A stretch of DNA of 64,000 nt, from assembly GCA_963277665.1 (NCBI GenBank), contig OY728143.1:230383591-230447590 (forward strand), read 5' to 3'. Both the position numbers and the translations under genes were made by a program. Each line of letters opens with the position of its first letter. Within the stretch, counting starts at the first letter, position 1. Positions 50,301 to 62,397 of the stretch are shown here, piece after piece. The DNA comes from Viscum album (Eukaryota; Streptophyta; Magnoliopsida; Santalales; Viscaceae). The notes beneath the pieces are model-generated. The model saw nothing but the letters and a program-made list of their open reading frames with translations. It was not told the DNA's origin and made no database searches.

Positions 50301-50367
50301 ATTCTATTCCCAAGAAGGTATTACATAACCTATCCATAGAACCAACTCTCCCACTATCACTTGAGAG
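47332..50367 (-). pseudogene. pol: Element A pol: RT, RNase H, integrase, decayed
   Basis: Reads from 50367 downwards on the minus strand. RT: a VEFIQDLVN stretch, then GYVHRSVSSWEATMIFSMME (in frame 49890-50117), [37 protein letters not shown] near 49815-49880, and a catalytic box FIDV at 49671-49682 (FIDD expected). RNase H: FIVIDDHMSLRYIFSSNDYNF in 48997-49188. Integrase: RLWWLGRK zinc-region remnant near 48540; RDQWFTSLFWKSL near 48177-48219 keeps the second catalytic Asp. A C-terminal WRHRSYPNEKY then MRENRPHLF segment near 47380-47450 is the Tekay-type tail. Several frameshifts and many stops. The 5' part of pol is displaced to 60584 by element E. Confidence 0.85.
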
Positions 50368-53216
50368 TGTATAATTCTATGATTTGGATCAGGATAAAAT
50401 GTCTTTGAGAATTGATCTTTTCATTTGATAGATGGGATGAATCATTAATTCAGTCTGAGAATGTAAAATAATGAATTGGATTAATTAAATGTGTCTATTC
50501 TGATGTGTTTTAAGGCCACATAGGTTAATAGGGAACTGAAACTATTTTATGAAGCTTATTCCGAGAAAAATATATTTCAGTAAAGGCTGTTAAGTGAACA
50601 TGTATTATGTGAAACAATGCAATCCACCATGATTAAATGTTTATCATATAGTATTTGTTTAGAAGATACCCGTATCAGTTGTGTATGGTTTTCCAAAATA
50701 ATTCTCCATTCTCTCATTTGTTGTTCCACTTAATATGCAATAATGCATCGTTGGTGCAATGTTAGTTTGAATTATGCATCCAAACAATACATGGTTTGTC
50801 TATGCATTTCGAAGAACACATGGTTAGTTCATGGTCACCCAAACCGCATGGTCTAGAACTACGACTATTTAAAAAATATATTAAATGACGTTTTCCCTCT
50901 ATTTTATTTCATTCTTTCCCCCTTTTCTTCATAATTTTTCTGTACTAGGGGTAGTATCTTGAGCCCCCTTTCCACTCCTTCCAAGTCTTTAAAGCATTTT
51001 CCTCATTTGAACACTATTTTTATTTTCATTGGTCTCGTTGGAGTCATCGTAGTCAGAGAATCAAAACATTAGTTTCTATCATCATTTATCTCAATTTCAA
51101 TGAGGCTAGTCTTAAAAGTGTTATTTTCCACTCTTTCTGTTTTTTTTTTCTAATACTTTGATTTATCATATATTTGCTCGATAAAATGATTATAATGGAT
51201 TAATAGAATATAATAATCATAATATTGGTGATTTATATGATTTTACCACAATTTCAGGTAATTTATATTATTTTTTAAGTGTTCCACCCACCAATATTCC
51301 TGCTCAATTCTCATACATGGTGAAATTTCCCCAAATATTTTTTTACCTCTCCCTTGATCACCTAACACATTATGATTTGGTAGGAGTTGAGTAAATCAAC
51401 CTAAATAACCCATTTCTGTGAATATACATATTTTCCCCAATCTTTATTGTCTTCCCTATGAAGAATCCATCCCATTGGTTGTGTTATTTAATTACCTTTA
51501 TCAGAATTCCTGGATTCAATAAAAAACTTTTTAGGGTGACCTCTTTATTCCTTGGGAATGGAATAGTTGAATTGAATCAAATATATCAATCATTTAAATA
51601 TCATTTTTTTAAATAAAATGACATTTTGGGGTTGATTGCCTTATGAATTTAAAATTGAGTTGTTGATGGCTTGTAGTGACATGTCTTATGGAATAAGTGT
51701 CTACCATGTTCTCTAATGGTTTTAATTTATTTACGTTGACCAAATTATAAAATGTAATTAATATTATCCTAATTAGTGCAAGTTGTATTGTGATGTATTA
51801 TTTTTTTCTTAATTAAATTGACTTATGAGAGATCCTATTTTAAATTAATAGTGTAATTATTATTGACATGAACATATTAATTAATTATTTTTTAAAAGAT
51901 TATAATAAAAAGGATCAATTTTCCCATGAGATATGTTAGTTTTCTCTATATGTAATGTCTGGATAAGGGGTCATTTAGGAAATTGGATTACCTTACATTG
52001 TATTATGACAGGAGGGACATTGGTTAGGATTGTTGATAATGATGTTTCACACCGCCAGATCCAGGATGATTGCCATAAAGCCTCACATCACTAAAGTTTC
52101 TTTCCATGGAATCTCATTCAACATTGATTAGGATGTTTTGCATAATATTCACTTCCTTGAGTAGGATGACAGACAAGACTTATGTATCCCACTATCAGAT
52201 ATTATTTTTAAGACCCATTTACTATAAGAACCTATCTTGTTATTTTTATTTTCTATATGAGAATATTATAGGGTATTTCGATATTTATTCATTTATTTTT
52301 TAATATATCGAGATTTATTATAGAGTATGACACAGTTATGATTATAAAAGAACTATTTTTATACACCTTAGGTATTAACTAGAATGACACATTTTTATAT
52401 ATAGATATTTTATCTTGTGTATATGTAGTAAATTTATAAAAATAAAAACACACACATAGATATATATATATATATATATATATATTTATGTATATATATA
52501 TATATATATGTTTCTGTGTCAGATGACATGTTCAAGGAATTCCTTTTTAGGATGAAGCAACTATATTTATCCAAGTGTCCTCCAAGAACTTAAGTTCGAC
52601 TCGTTTACATTTATTATTAATGCACTACTACACTGTTAATGTACGTAAAATTTATTAATTTTATATTTATATAATCTACTATGAATTATAAAATTATGGT
52701 GGTGACCTACAGAGTATGTAACTCACCCACTTTAGGAAACTACTGTACTAGGGTATGCAAACATACCTTCTAGTTATAGGTCTTTGTTTTTGGATTTTTC
52801 ATTATTATTAGAATCCTTCTTATCTTTGATGGATTATGGGAAAAGTGGACAAATCTAGTGATCATGATACTATTAGATATAGTTTTTTTTAATTTTACTG
52901 TATTATTTTTTTTTTAAGATTTTCTATATACTTTGTGTAACATCCATTATTTTCTATCAGAGTGTGTTCAGGTATAATGATTTAATTTTTTATTATTGAA
53001 GATCATATTTTTATTACATTATAATTTTTTTTAATTATTCTTTTTTGTGCTTTCATTTTATGATGATGGTATATTATCCCCACTATATCACTTATAGAAC
53101 CTTGCTACTAGTTAAAAATATTTTTAATGTGGGGAGGCATTCTTGAGGCCTAGTGGCCCACCACTTTGGGGAACAATTTTAGTATCTCTCAAGTTGGGAT
53201 GCTACAAATTATATCA
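50368..53216 (+). repeat. Element E 5' LTR
   Basis: Aligns with 57748-60583. Landmarks: 'attaaat(a)tgtgt' at 50485 and 57877, 'gttgaattgaatcaa' at 51566 and 'gttcaattgaatcaa' at 58962, 'agtaggatga(a/c)agaca' at 52159 and 59557, 'aaacataccttctagtt' at 52759 and 'aaacataccttttagtt' at 60127. The start TGTATAATTC is inferred from alignment; the end GATGCTACA precedes the primer site. Open frame 52106-52303 is incidental. Confidence 0.7.
52459..52509. repeat. (TA)n microsatellite in E 5' LTR
   Basis: Two TA runs separated by TTATG, just after a short CA run. The 3' LTR has a CA run at the same place (59851-59863). Confidence 0.9.
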
Positions 53217-56200
53217 TATTTTCCATTTAATTTTGTTTTAAAGATTTTGGGATGGAGGAAGAGATATTAGTAATGTTCTATCATAGGGTCAATAGCATGT
53301 TTGTGGGTCTATCCAACCCAGGATTGCGAGAATGATCAAGTTTCCATGGATTGGGACTATTTTTATTATTTTTCAGTATTATTGTTTATTATTATTTAAA
53401 CAATGTTTATTATTGTACTTTAATAAATTATTGAAATATGGATTATGATGTTACATCTTTTCCCAATATGGAATAAAAACTAGGGTGTGTTCATGCATCA
53501 TTCAAGGAAAAAAAAGATTCAGATTCTCATCCTATTCTTTTCCATTCAGACTATATTATAGATTTTCTTATGAATTATGATTTATATACCCTTCATGATG
53601 ATTATTACACATTCTTACTTTTATAAATATATAATTAATTGATTAGTATTCGTTGATGTATATTACATGTTTGACTGTTTACTTCATATATAGTGACTTT
53701 CCTTGTTTGTTTCCATGATTACATATATTTATAACTTGTGAGGGAATTCCTATAATATTCAAGATATATGTTTTATTATATAAAATATTTACATCATCCT
53801 AAAGAGTGTTTTCCTGAAAAGAATTATGGTGGAATTATATCTAATGAATTATTTTATGTTTCATCCACATACCATTGGTTTCATGGGCTGAAAAAGTAAG
53901 GGTTTTAGTAAAATTGGGTCCATATTGAATCATATCATGATATAAGTGATTATTAAATTTAAAAATGTGGACATATATTATCAAATAATCTATGAAATAC
54001 TTTATATTGTTTTACATTAAACATTTTGATATAGATGAAAATAAATATGGACCAATGATCTAATTTATAATGTGACTGAGAGTTTATAAATTGGAGAAAA
54101 GTAACCCATATAATTAAAATATTATATATAAAATGTTTTATTTTTAAATCAGTGTTGAAAACTATGTTTAATATACATGAATTTAATTTTTAACTTAAAT
54201 AAACCGTGGGGATTATACATATATGCTAATATATAATTCATATAGAAGATAATGCCCTTGTAATGTATTTTACACTGATTTTCTGGGCAATGAAGACCCA
54301 TGAGACTAATTATTAAAACTCAAAACTTGGCCAAAGTAGGTTAGTTGGGGAATATGCCTTATGAAATAACTGAACTCTATTTACATGGGTTGGCCATGAT
54401 ATGATATTCTTATGTTTTAAAACAATTAAGGGGTTTTTAAATCTAAGAAAAATTATTAAAATGGTTTCATTTTAGTGAACAAAAATTGGTATAATTGGAC
54501 CGAATAGGTCACCTTATTTTGTTTTCATTATTTATTACCCAACCACATGGGGTGATTAAATGATAATGGTATGGTTATTTAATGTTTCAACTTACACTAA
54601 TATGGTGTTTCATATAAGAATATGGTGGAATCGTAATTGACTAGTTCCATTCATTAATAAAATTGATGTTATCTAATTTCGATCATTATTATTATGTGGT
54701 GTCAGTTAATTAAAATTACTATTAGATATTAAGTATTTTTTCTCTTTAGATTGGAAATTGAAATTTTAATTAACCTAGCATGTTTTTAATGTTCTAGAAT
54801 TTAATAAATGTGTAAAAAGTAAATTATTGAATATTTTTTTCTAAAATGTTGTATATTTGAATCCAAATAAAGTGGCTAGTCTAGTTTTTTTAACTCATAA
54901 AAGAAATCCCATATTTGATCAAAATTTCAATGTTTAATAAATAAGACTCATTTAAATTCCCTAAAATTATAACCTAGTATAGTTTTTTATATTGAGAACC
55001 ATCATCTAATGGTCAGTTTTATATCATTCCTTTGGTAGGGAATGAAGATGATTTTGATATACCTATGCTGACTTTTTCCTAAGAGCCATTGGACCTATAT
55101 GTCAGTTAATAAGGCCGGGTTATGTTTTTAACTGTGTCCATATTTTATGATCGATGCATTATGATTTTTTAAGAGGTTCTCCCTATAGAGGTAGATCCCT
55201 CATAAGCCTTATGAAATCTAAATTTTTATGGTGTGTTTTTAGAATAATGGTTTCATTTATGTAAAATATTTACTAAATAAAAATCCTTTAAATGAAGTGA
55301 CACCCCATGAAAAGGTTTATTGATTAGAAGGTTCTGGCTCAATAAAGTCAAGAGGATTGAATTATATTATTGTTCAGCATGTTCAACATGACTCGGTCAT
55401 GGTCGAACACTTCATAGGTCATGTGACCTTCATTCATATGTATTGGATATTGTGTACAGAAATGTGTGGCACTTTTTGAGGTTTTTTCCATCTTAGTGGA
55501 AGAAGTTGTTATGTGTTGTGCCTATATAGTGAACTGTGATATGTTAAATCATATGTTGTTTGGGTAACAAGATAAAGTAATTCCTTAAATTATGTGGTTA
55601 CACAAATACATGAATAAATGGTTGTGAATTCTTAAATAGAACATTTATGGGTAATATAAAAAATAGATTGATCTATGAATTGTGATATCATTATAAGTGT
55701 TTACCATTGATTTAGAAATTAAGATTTCAGTTGTCCTAGTTTCTTGTGATGACATTATGCCATGGATCACATGATATTTCGGATTTGATCCCAATTAGTT
55801 TTTTTATCTATGCATGATGCTCTTGATTGATGTGGACATAACTCTATGGAAAAATCAGGTGTACGTCTACATATTAATCGTACCTAGTTCACTTATGAGA
55901 ATAAGAGTTTATACTATTCTTATAATCCACTGGTGAAATGTGTTTTTGTCCATGATTAGCGACCTAGTTTAGTGGTGATGGAATGTGTGTTGTCAGATGT
56001 TTTCCATTCTCAATAATGTTATGACTAAGATGCTCTAAAGGTGAGGAGTGTTTTCTTCATTCATGAAAAGATTTTCGTTCTAGGTATAAGGTACATGATC
56101 ATAAAATACGCCATTCAAAAATTGTTATAATGGGTTTTAAAATATGTTCATCTAGTTATGAATTCAATATAATAAAATGATGTCATGAGGTGGGTGGTCG

Positions 56201-57747
56201 TTCGATACTTAATAGAACATGTTAATGTCATTTTAGAAATTATTTTCAAGGGAGATTCCCCCTTAACAATACTGATTTGGTTTATTACACTGTTAGTATT
56301 TCCTTGATGATAAAAGATTGACAAGAGTGTGACAGGGTCTTATAACCAAGTGGAATGGGATTTTACACCCACTACATATTTTAGGTTTGGTACAATCCAG
56401 TTATGCGGGGTACCATTTTGATAATTAAGAGGTGAGTGTACATTTGAGAGATGAGGATCGATAGATTAAAATTCTATCCATTTCGATCATGATGACCTAT
56501 GTCTAGATTAAATTAAAAGCAGATCCCATGAAGTGGGATATCGTAAAATCAAATTGGTCATCATGATATGGTTGGCCAATTTTTGAACATAGACACTCAT
56601 GGTTGGGATACATGGTGTTGGGAATTGGTTGAGGTTGTTATATCTTGTTATCATTATGGTTGTGGCTGATAAATTAAATTATGGACCTAAGGATAAATTC
56701 ATGATGTACTCTTTGTTTAGACGTAATAATGAATTATTTCTTCACTTCACCAAAACTACATAGAGGGAATGTTAGTTATACACTAATCTAATGAAATAAA
56801 TTGGCTTCGGTTTTAATGAATCAGCTCCATGGAAGTGTGGTAAATGAGTAGTTGATGTAAATACTTATGAAGTGTATGTCAACATAGTTAGTTTTAATGT
56901 GAGCCTCTGGAGAAAAGTTTCCTAAAAATTGTGAACTAGTCGGCGGCTAGTCACTGTGAACTCATATTCTATTTTATGAAAATGAAAATGGCAGGTTTGA
57001 TAGTGAGAAATAAATAGAAATTTTTTAAAAGATGTTGTGAATGTGATCAATATGATCTTACAATTCCTATTCTTAAAGTTATATATAACTAGATTTTAAA
57101 AAACATTAGCCATCTAAGATGAGAGTTTTGATGGATATTCAACCATAGATTGTTCTAATAGAACATTCTGAAAGGAGATATATGGTAATTATGAAACCAT
57201 TTCATGAACTTCATGGGTTTATGCGAGTTTTGTGTAAAAGATCATATAATATTTTCATTGGAATCCAATAAGACTTGTTTTGAGCTAGGTCAAATAGAGA
57301 TGACCATTAAGATTGATGTGAGGAAAATTATTAAAGTAGTTTCCAATAATCAGGTGTATACTTTAAGATACATGTAGGGGACATTATTATAATGGTATAA
57401 ACACAATTCAATAGGATATTTAGATAGTTTTTTCTATGACTCAAAATTTTCTATTTAATAGATAAATCCTATGGTGGGGAGTGCCTTAGAAAACAGAACA
57501 AAAGGGACATTGATTAAATCATGTCTCTGTTTGGAGGGTCTTAGTTATGTTCCACCTAGATGATTTATCTTTTTTTCAATGGGAGAAAATATTTAAATTT
57601 TTTCAATACCATTTTATAGAGTGACTCTTAGAGGTGAGTTGGGAATTCCGAGAAATAATGTGTTAGTTTCAATGGCCAATCTTAATCTGAGTAGGTTAGG
57701 TGATTTTTTTTCTTTTTCACAATGTTTTTGGTGATGTGAGGATTTAG
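53217..57747 (+). other. Element E internal region, no recognisable gene
   Basis: No reading frame above 60 codons and no retrotransposon protein motif found when reading all frames around purine-rich segments. It is less AT-rich between 55000 and 57700, which may reflect former coding sequence. A degenerate primer site is at 53217-53230 and a polypurine-like GTGAGGATTTAG at 57736-57747. Confidence 0.5.
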
Positions 57748-60583
57748 TGTTAAGATATTTTAAGATAATTATTTTTTTAGTGTGTGTAAAAGTCCTTGTG
57801 TTTTAATATTTTATATTGTTTGATGAGAAAAATATTGATTTGAGTCTCATAATTAAAATATAATCATTTTGAAAATTAAATATGTGTTTATAGATGTGGT
57901 TTATGTCCGGATATGTGTGTTGGGAATTACAATGAGATTTCGGAGCATCATGACACATGAACTCAAGTATGAGAATGGATAGGTAGGGTGTACAGTTTGT
58001 CTAAAACCATATCACCCACTAGGAGTAACGGTTCACCTTGTTGCAAGTGTGTAGAGGAGACCCGAACAAGTGGTGCAAGGTTTTCCCAAACTATGTTACA
58101 ATATTTCACCCTTAGTTACACTTAAATAGTAGTTATGCACACGTGACCCATAGTTATATGAAAATTTATGGAAAAACCATTTAGGGTGTGGCATTGGGAA
58201 TTAAATACTATAGAGTTAGTGCACAGTTAGATAAACCATGTCTCATAACCTTGAGATTCATTAAAAATTGATGAATTAAAAATTCTCCCAGACCATTATT
58301 TAATTCCCTACCCCATTTCTATTTCTCCATTCTGCATTATAGGGGTATCCAATGAGGCTCCCTTTCCCATACTACATATACATTGATACCACATCCTCAT
58401 CCAAACTCCATTCTCTTCACTGTAAGTATTGTCGGTCCCTATTAGTAAAATATTTAATCATTTAGGTCCTTTATTCGTTTATCTCTTTATTGCTGATACA
58501 AATCTTCATCGAAAAATATATCCATATTTTGGAGGTAAATTTCTAATCATCTACTTTATTATATTTCATATTGAATTAAAGGATCATAATGGGTGAGTAG
58601 ATAATACAAATCACGATTTTGGAGGTCGGTATTATTTTCAGACAATGTTTTGTTCTTTATAATATATTACTATAATTCCACACACTATGATTACTATGAA
58701 TTTCTCATTATTTACAAAATTATGATTAGAAAATAGATGGACCTCCCCCTTGACTACCTTAGACATGTTTTATGTCTTTACGCGAAAACTTCATCCAAAA
58801 CAACCACATATAGTGAATCTAAATAATTTCCACAATGTTTATTGTTTTATCTATATTAAAGTAACCCCTTGGGTTGATCTATTTTATTACATTAAACAAA
58901 ATAATTAAATTTCCTAAATAACCATTTCAGTTGAGCATATATATATCACTTGGATGACATAGTTCAATTGAATCAATTTTATTCTTTCATAAAAATGTCA
59001 TAGTTTCTAATAAAACTACCTTATGTGGTGCACTATCTTTTATAATAAAAAGATAATTTTTTATGGAATCTTGTGATGTATCCTATTGAATTTGTGATTC
59101 CCATGGAATTTAATGTTTGGAATTGATTCAGATTTCCCAAATTCTACTGCATCATTAATGTTGTCATAATTTTTACTTGTAGGATTTTGTTATATTTTCG
59201 AATGCTTAAGTACATGGCCTTTTGATTGATCATATTTGAAATGATGAATGATATGAATATCAACATGAAAATTAATATTAATTAGTTTTAATTTTTTGAA
59301 TAAATTATACTAAAAAGAATCAACAAGACTTTGTGTGATGTTTCTTTCCTCTATAATGAATTTTTGATTAAGTGCTCACAAGGATTATAGGGTTATCTTA
59401 AATCATATTATGAGTAGAGTGGAATTGTATTGGGACATTAAGAATGACATATCACTTCCCCAAGTAAAGGATTATGGGAATGTAATCCCACATCACTTTA
59501 GATGATGAGAATCGTGTATCATTCCCCATTATCTAGGATGTTGAGCATGACAGTCACATAATTAAGTAGGATGAAAGACATGACATCCAAATTTCAATTT
59601 CAGATCATGGTATTATGACATGTTTGTATAAAATCTCATCATATTATTTCTATATTCCCCTTGTATAATTTGGATGAGATTTCTGTATTCTTTCATTGAG
59701 TAACTATATTTATAACCCCTTACAAATAATGACACTCTCATGATTATATAATTTCTTTTGAGTTACGCATTATGTACTTACTAATATAATGTATTTATAT
59801 ATATTTCTATATATGAATTTATATATGGAGTACATATTTATAAATAAATGCACACACACACACCCAGATATGTATTTATATAAGTGGGATGACATGTTCA
59901 TAGACATCTGGTTTCGGCCAAAATAGGTATTAATTGTCATATATACCTATATAACCTAAAACTAACATATATAAATTTATTATTACAAATAATATATAAA
60001 TTTTATATACCTAAAAACTACATTATTTTATATTTATAGATTCAATTATGCATAATAAATCATCGGTGTTTACCTATCAAGTATATCTCACACCCTATTT
60101 ATGTCACCATTGCACTGGGGTACCTAAACATACCTTTTAGTTGTAGGTTTAGGTGCATGGATTGTGCTTTCTTGTTGCCAACCATCATGGTATGGATGAA
60201 ATATGAGTTATGTGAAATGATCTAGTGCTTGTGATTAAATAGGAGATATATATGGTATCTTTTATTTAGTTATTACATATGTTAGTTTCCCTAGTTACCA
60301 TGTATACCTATTTTTATATTCAATCATATAATTTTCATTAATGATCATTTCTTAATTTTTTCATTAATGATAAATTTCTTATTATATTCCACTACCCTTT
60401 ATTTATTTATGCCATTACAGTAATTTCATCTCATGTAGAGGGTATAGTCTCCCTGATGTACGTCCTTCAGACTATGTATGCTTTTTAGTAGCCTCTAGCG
60501 TATACAGATTCATGCATGAGGCCAGGTGGACCAGAATCTCAGGGCACTATTTTAGTGGTTCTTGATTTGGAATTTTGGACGCA
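57748..60583 (+). repeat. Element E 3' LTR
   Basis: Starts TGTTAAGATATTTTAAG and ends GGAATTTTGGACGCA, aligned with 50368-53216. Immediately after it, A's protease coding sequence continues on the minus strand. Confidence 0.7.
59851..59863. repeat. (CA)n microsatellite in E 3' LTR
   Basis: CACACACACACACC, at the position corresponding to the microsatellite at 52443-52509. Confidence 0.85.
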
Positions 60584-60860
60584 ATAAATTGGACACATTG
60601 ACTATATCAATAAACCTCATCACAATGTTCTGTAATCCAATCCATCCCAATAATGACATCTAATAGATGCAGACTGAGAATGTTTAAATCTGAAACTAAC
60701 TCTTTATTGGATATCAATAATAAATAAGGTGGAAACTAAAAACACATTATATTTCATCTTTCCAAAAAATTCCATAAACTTTATTAAATGGACATGTGTT
60801 CAGTTAGATATTTTGTCTCATAAAATGTAGATAAATATAAACTAGTGTGATATAGCTACA
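60584..60860 (-). pseudogene. pol: Element A pol, protease part, decayed
   Basis: On the minus strand the stretch 60637-60660 encodes DVIIGMDW, the conserved C-terminal motif of gypsy retropepsins (usually DVILGMDWL), and TEHCDEV follows. The N-terminal catalytic DSG box is not recognisable. The reading is cut at 60584 by element E and resumes at 50367 with the linker leading into RT. Confidence 0.75.
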
Positions 60861-60869
60861 AAAAATAAT

Positions 60870-62157
60870 GAAGTCACTACTAAGTACACTATGAAGATGG
60901 TACCTCTCACAATTTTTATTCCCACATATACCTTCTCCAAAAAATAATTCACTAAATGAAGGTTCTTCACTCTTGAGGAACATTGATAGAACCCTATAGT
61001 CTCTGAAGCATTAGATTGCAGCGACGTGTCCTTTGGAGTTGATGATCACTGATCATAATGGTCAATAATGATAGCCTGGAAAAAATAATGCATATGACCA
61101 TAGAGTCCATATATGTTAAACAATATTCACAGGCGATGATTTATAAAATTGGGTGTGAATGACCGTAACACAATGATAGAATGTTAGAGGAAGATACTGT
61201 AGGTAAATGAAGGTGTAGAGGTGGCTTTCTACTGAGAAACACCCCCACTCCACTGATGATCATTCCATGTCATCTTCCTCCCCTATACTCCACATATTCT
61301 TATTTTGAGAGGAAGTTAAGGGGGTAAATATTCATCATTTATTTCCATATAATATTCTACATCATTCCCCTAAATATTTTATCAGAATAGGTTGAAAACA
61401 TTATCATAAATACATGAAATATAATTTATTGTCTTTAACCCTGAGGTAGTTCTATGCCGTCATATTTTCACCCTTTACTACCTACAGAGAATAACGAAGT
61501 AGTTCCTTGAACTGATTGGTGTATTCCGATACCTGATTCTCTCCCTACAACAAGGAGAGGAATACTAGATACATTTCAATAATCAATAACTCTAGAAAAA
61601 TAATAACAAAATAAGTGTATCATTAAAACATTTTCTTCCAATAACACATGTCTAAGTTCTTGTACCATTGAATCCTGACATCCCTTACTAGAACACTCAT
61701 GTTTAAACCATGTTCACTAGACCTTGTTATTATCGGTTGTATCCATGAAGTCAAATATCTTTTCAATATATTAATACTAGTCCTCTATCACTGGAGTATC
61801 ATTCATACAATTAATGACTAGTGGAATAATATTTAAAAAATTGTGATTATACCCATTAAATTTCTTGTCGTGGATGTACACTGACAACTATATTAAAGGC
61901 TTGTGGAAAATTTTGGTTAACATCATGAATGACTTGACCGATAGTCTCAACCAATTTTGTTATGTAAGTGGATTTACTTGAAGAGTATCTGCTACAACCT
62001 CATGTGGAACCCAAAGAAGATGTCTAAATGGAATTCTATCCACACAAAAAATAGAATAAATAATCAGAACATTGGATAATCTCTGTTCAAAAAAATCACA
62101 ACTATAAAACCCATACGATGATGAAAAACACAAATGTTGAGGCACACAACCCATCAT
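60870..62157 (-). pseudogene. gag: Element A gag, decayed
   Basis: Minus-strand gag. A gag-domain segment near 61490-61580 reads YLEVFLSLL then ENQVSEYTNQFKELLRYS, matching the family pattern 'F..L.qG..sV.eY...F..L.ry'. A zinc knuckle at 61090-61131 reads CEYCLTYMDSMVIC, with Asp in place of His. The 65-residue frame 61960-62157 lies where the N-terminus should be; it begins MMGCVPQHLC and is not a clear gag N-terminus. Stops and probable frameshifts interrupt the rest. The region 61150-61340, Gly/Ser-like on this strand, would be the linker before the knuckle. Confidence 0.6.
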
Positions 62158-62380
62158 CTAATGATAAAATATATCATATCCTAGAATTATGTTTCTTGGA
62201 ACGCATTACAACATACCAATTAGGTCCAAAAAATACATTCTTTAGACTAGTATCTTTTCAAATTTGATCTTAACTAACCTGTCAAACTAATCTACTATTA
62301 AGTCGATCTAGATACCCTCACAAACAGTTACCCAACCAAAATCAGTACATAAACTAATGTGTTTACCGATCAATGTGGGA

Positions 62381-62397
62381 TGGTGACTAGTACCAAG
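62381..62397 (-). other. Element A primer binding site (degenerate)
   Basis: On the minus strand TTGGTACTAGTCACC follows the LTR end, resembling TTGGTATCAGAGCC. It sits between the 5' LTR and a short leader (62158-62380) before gag. Confidence 0.5.

Larger units (their letters stand above)
50368..60583 (+). mobile_element. Element E: LTR retrotransposon without recognisable coding capacity (LARD-like or fully decayed)
   Basis: Two collinear LTRs of 2849 and 2836 bp flank 4.5 kb in which I find no gag, protease, RT, RNase H or integrase motif on either strand. The proposed orientation rests on TGT...ACA LTR ends, a weak primer site (TTATATCATA at 53218) and a purine-rich GTGAGGATTTAG before the 3' LTR. 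E splits A's pol exactly between protease and RT. Plants carry non-autonomous large retrotransposon derivatives of this shape; strong decay of a former pol is the alternative. Confidence 0.68.
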
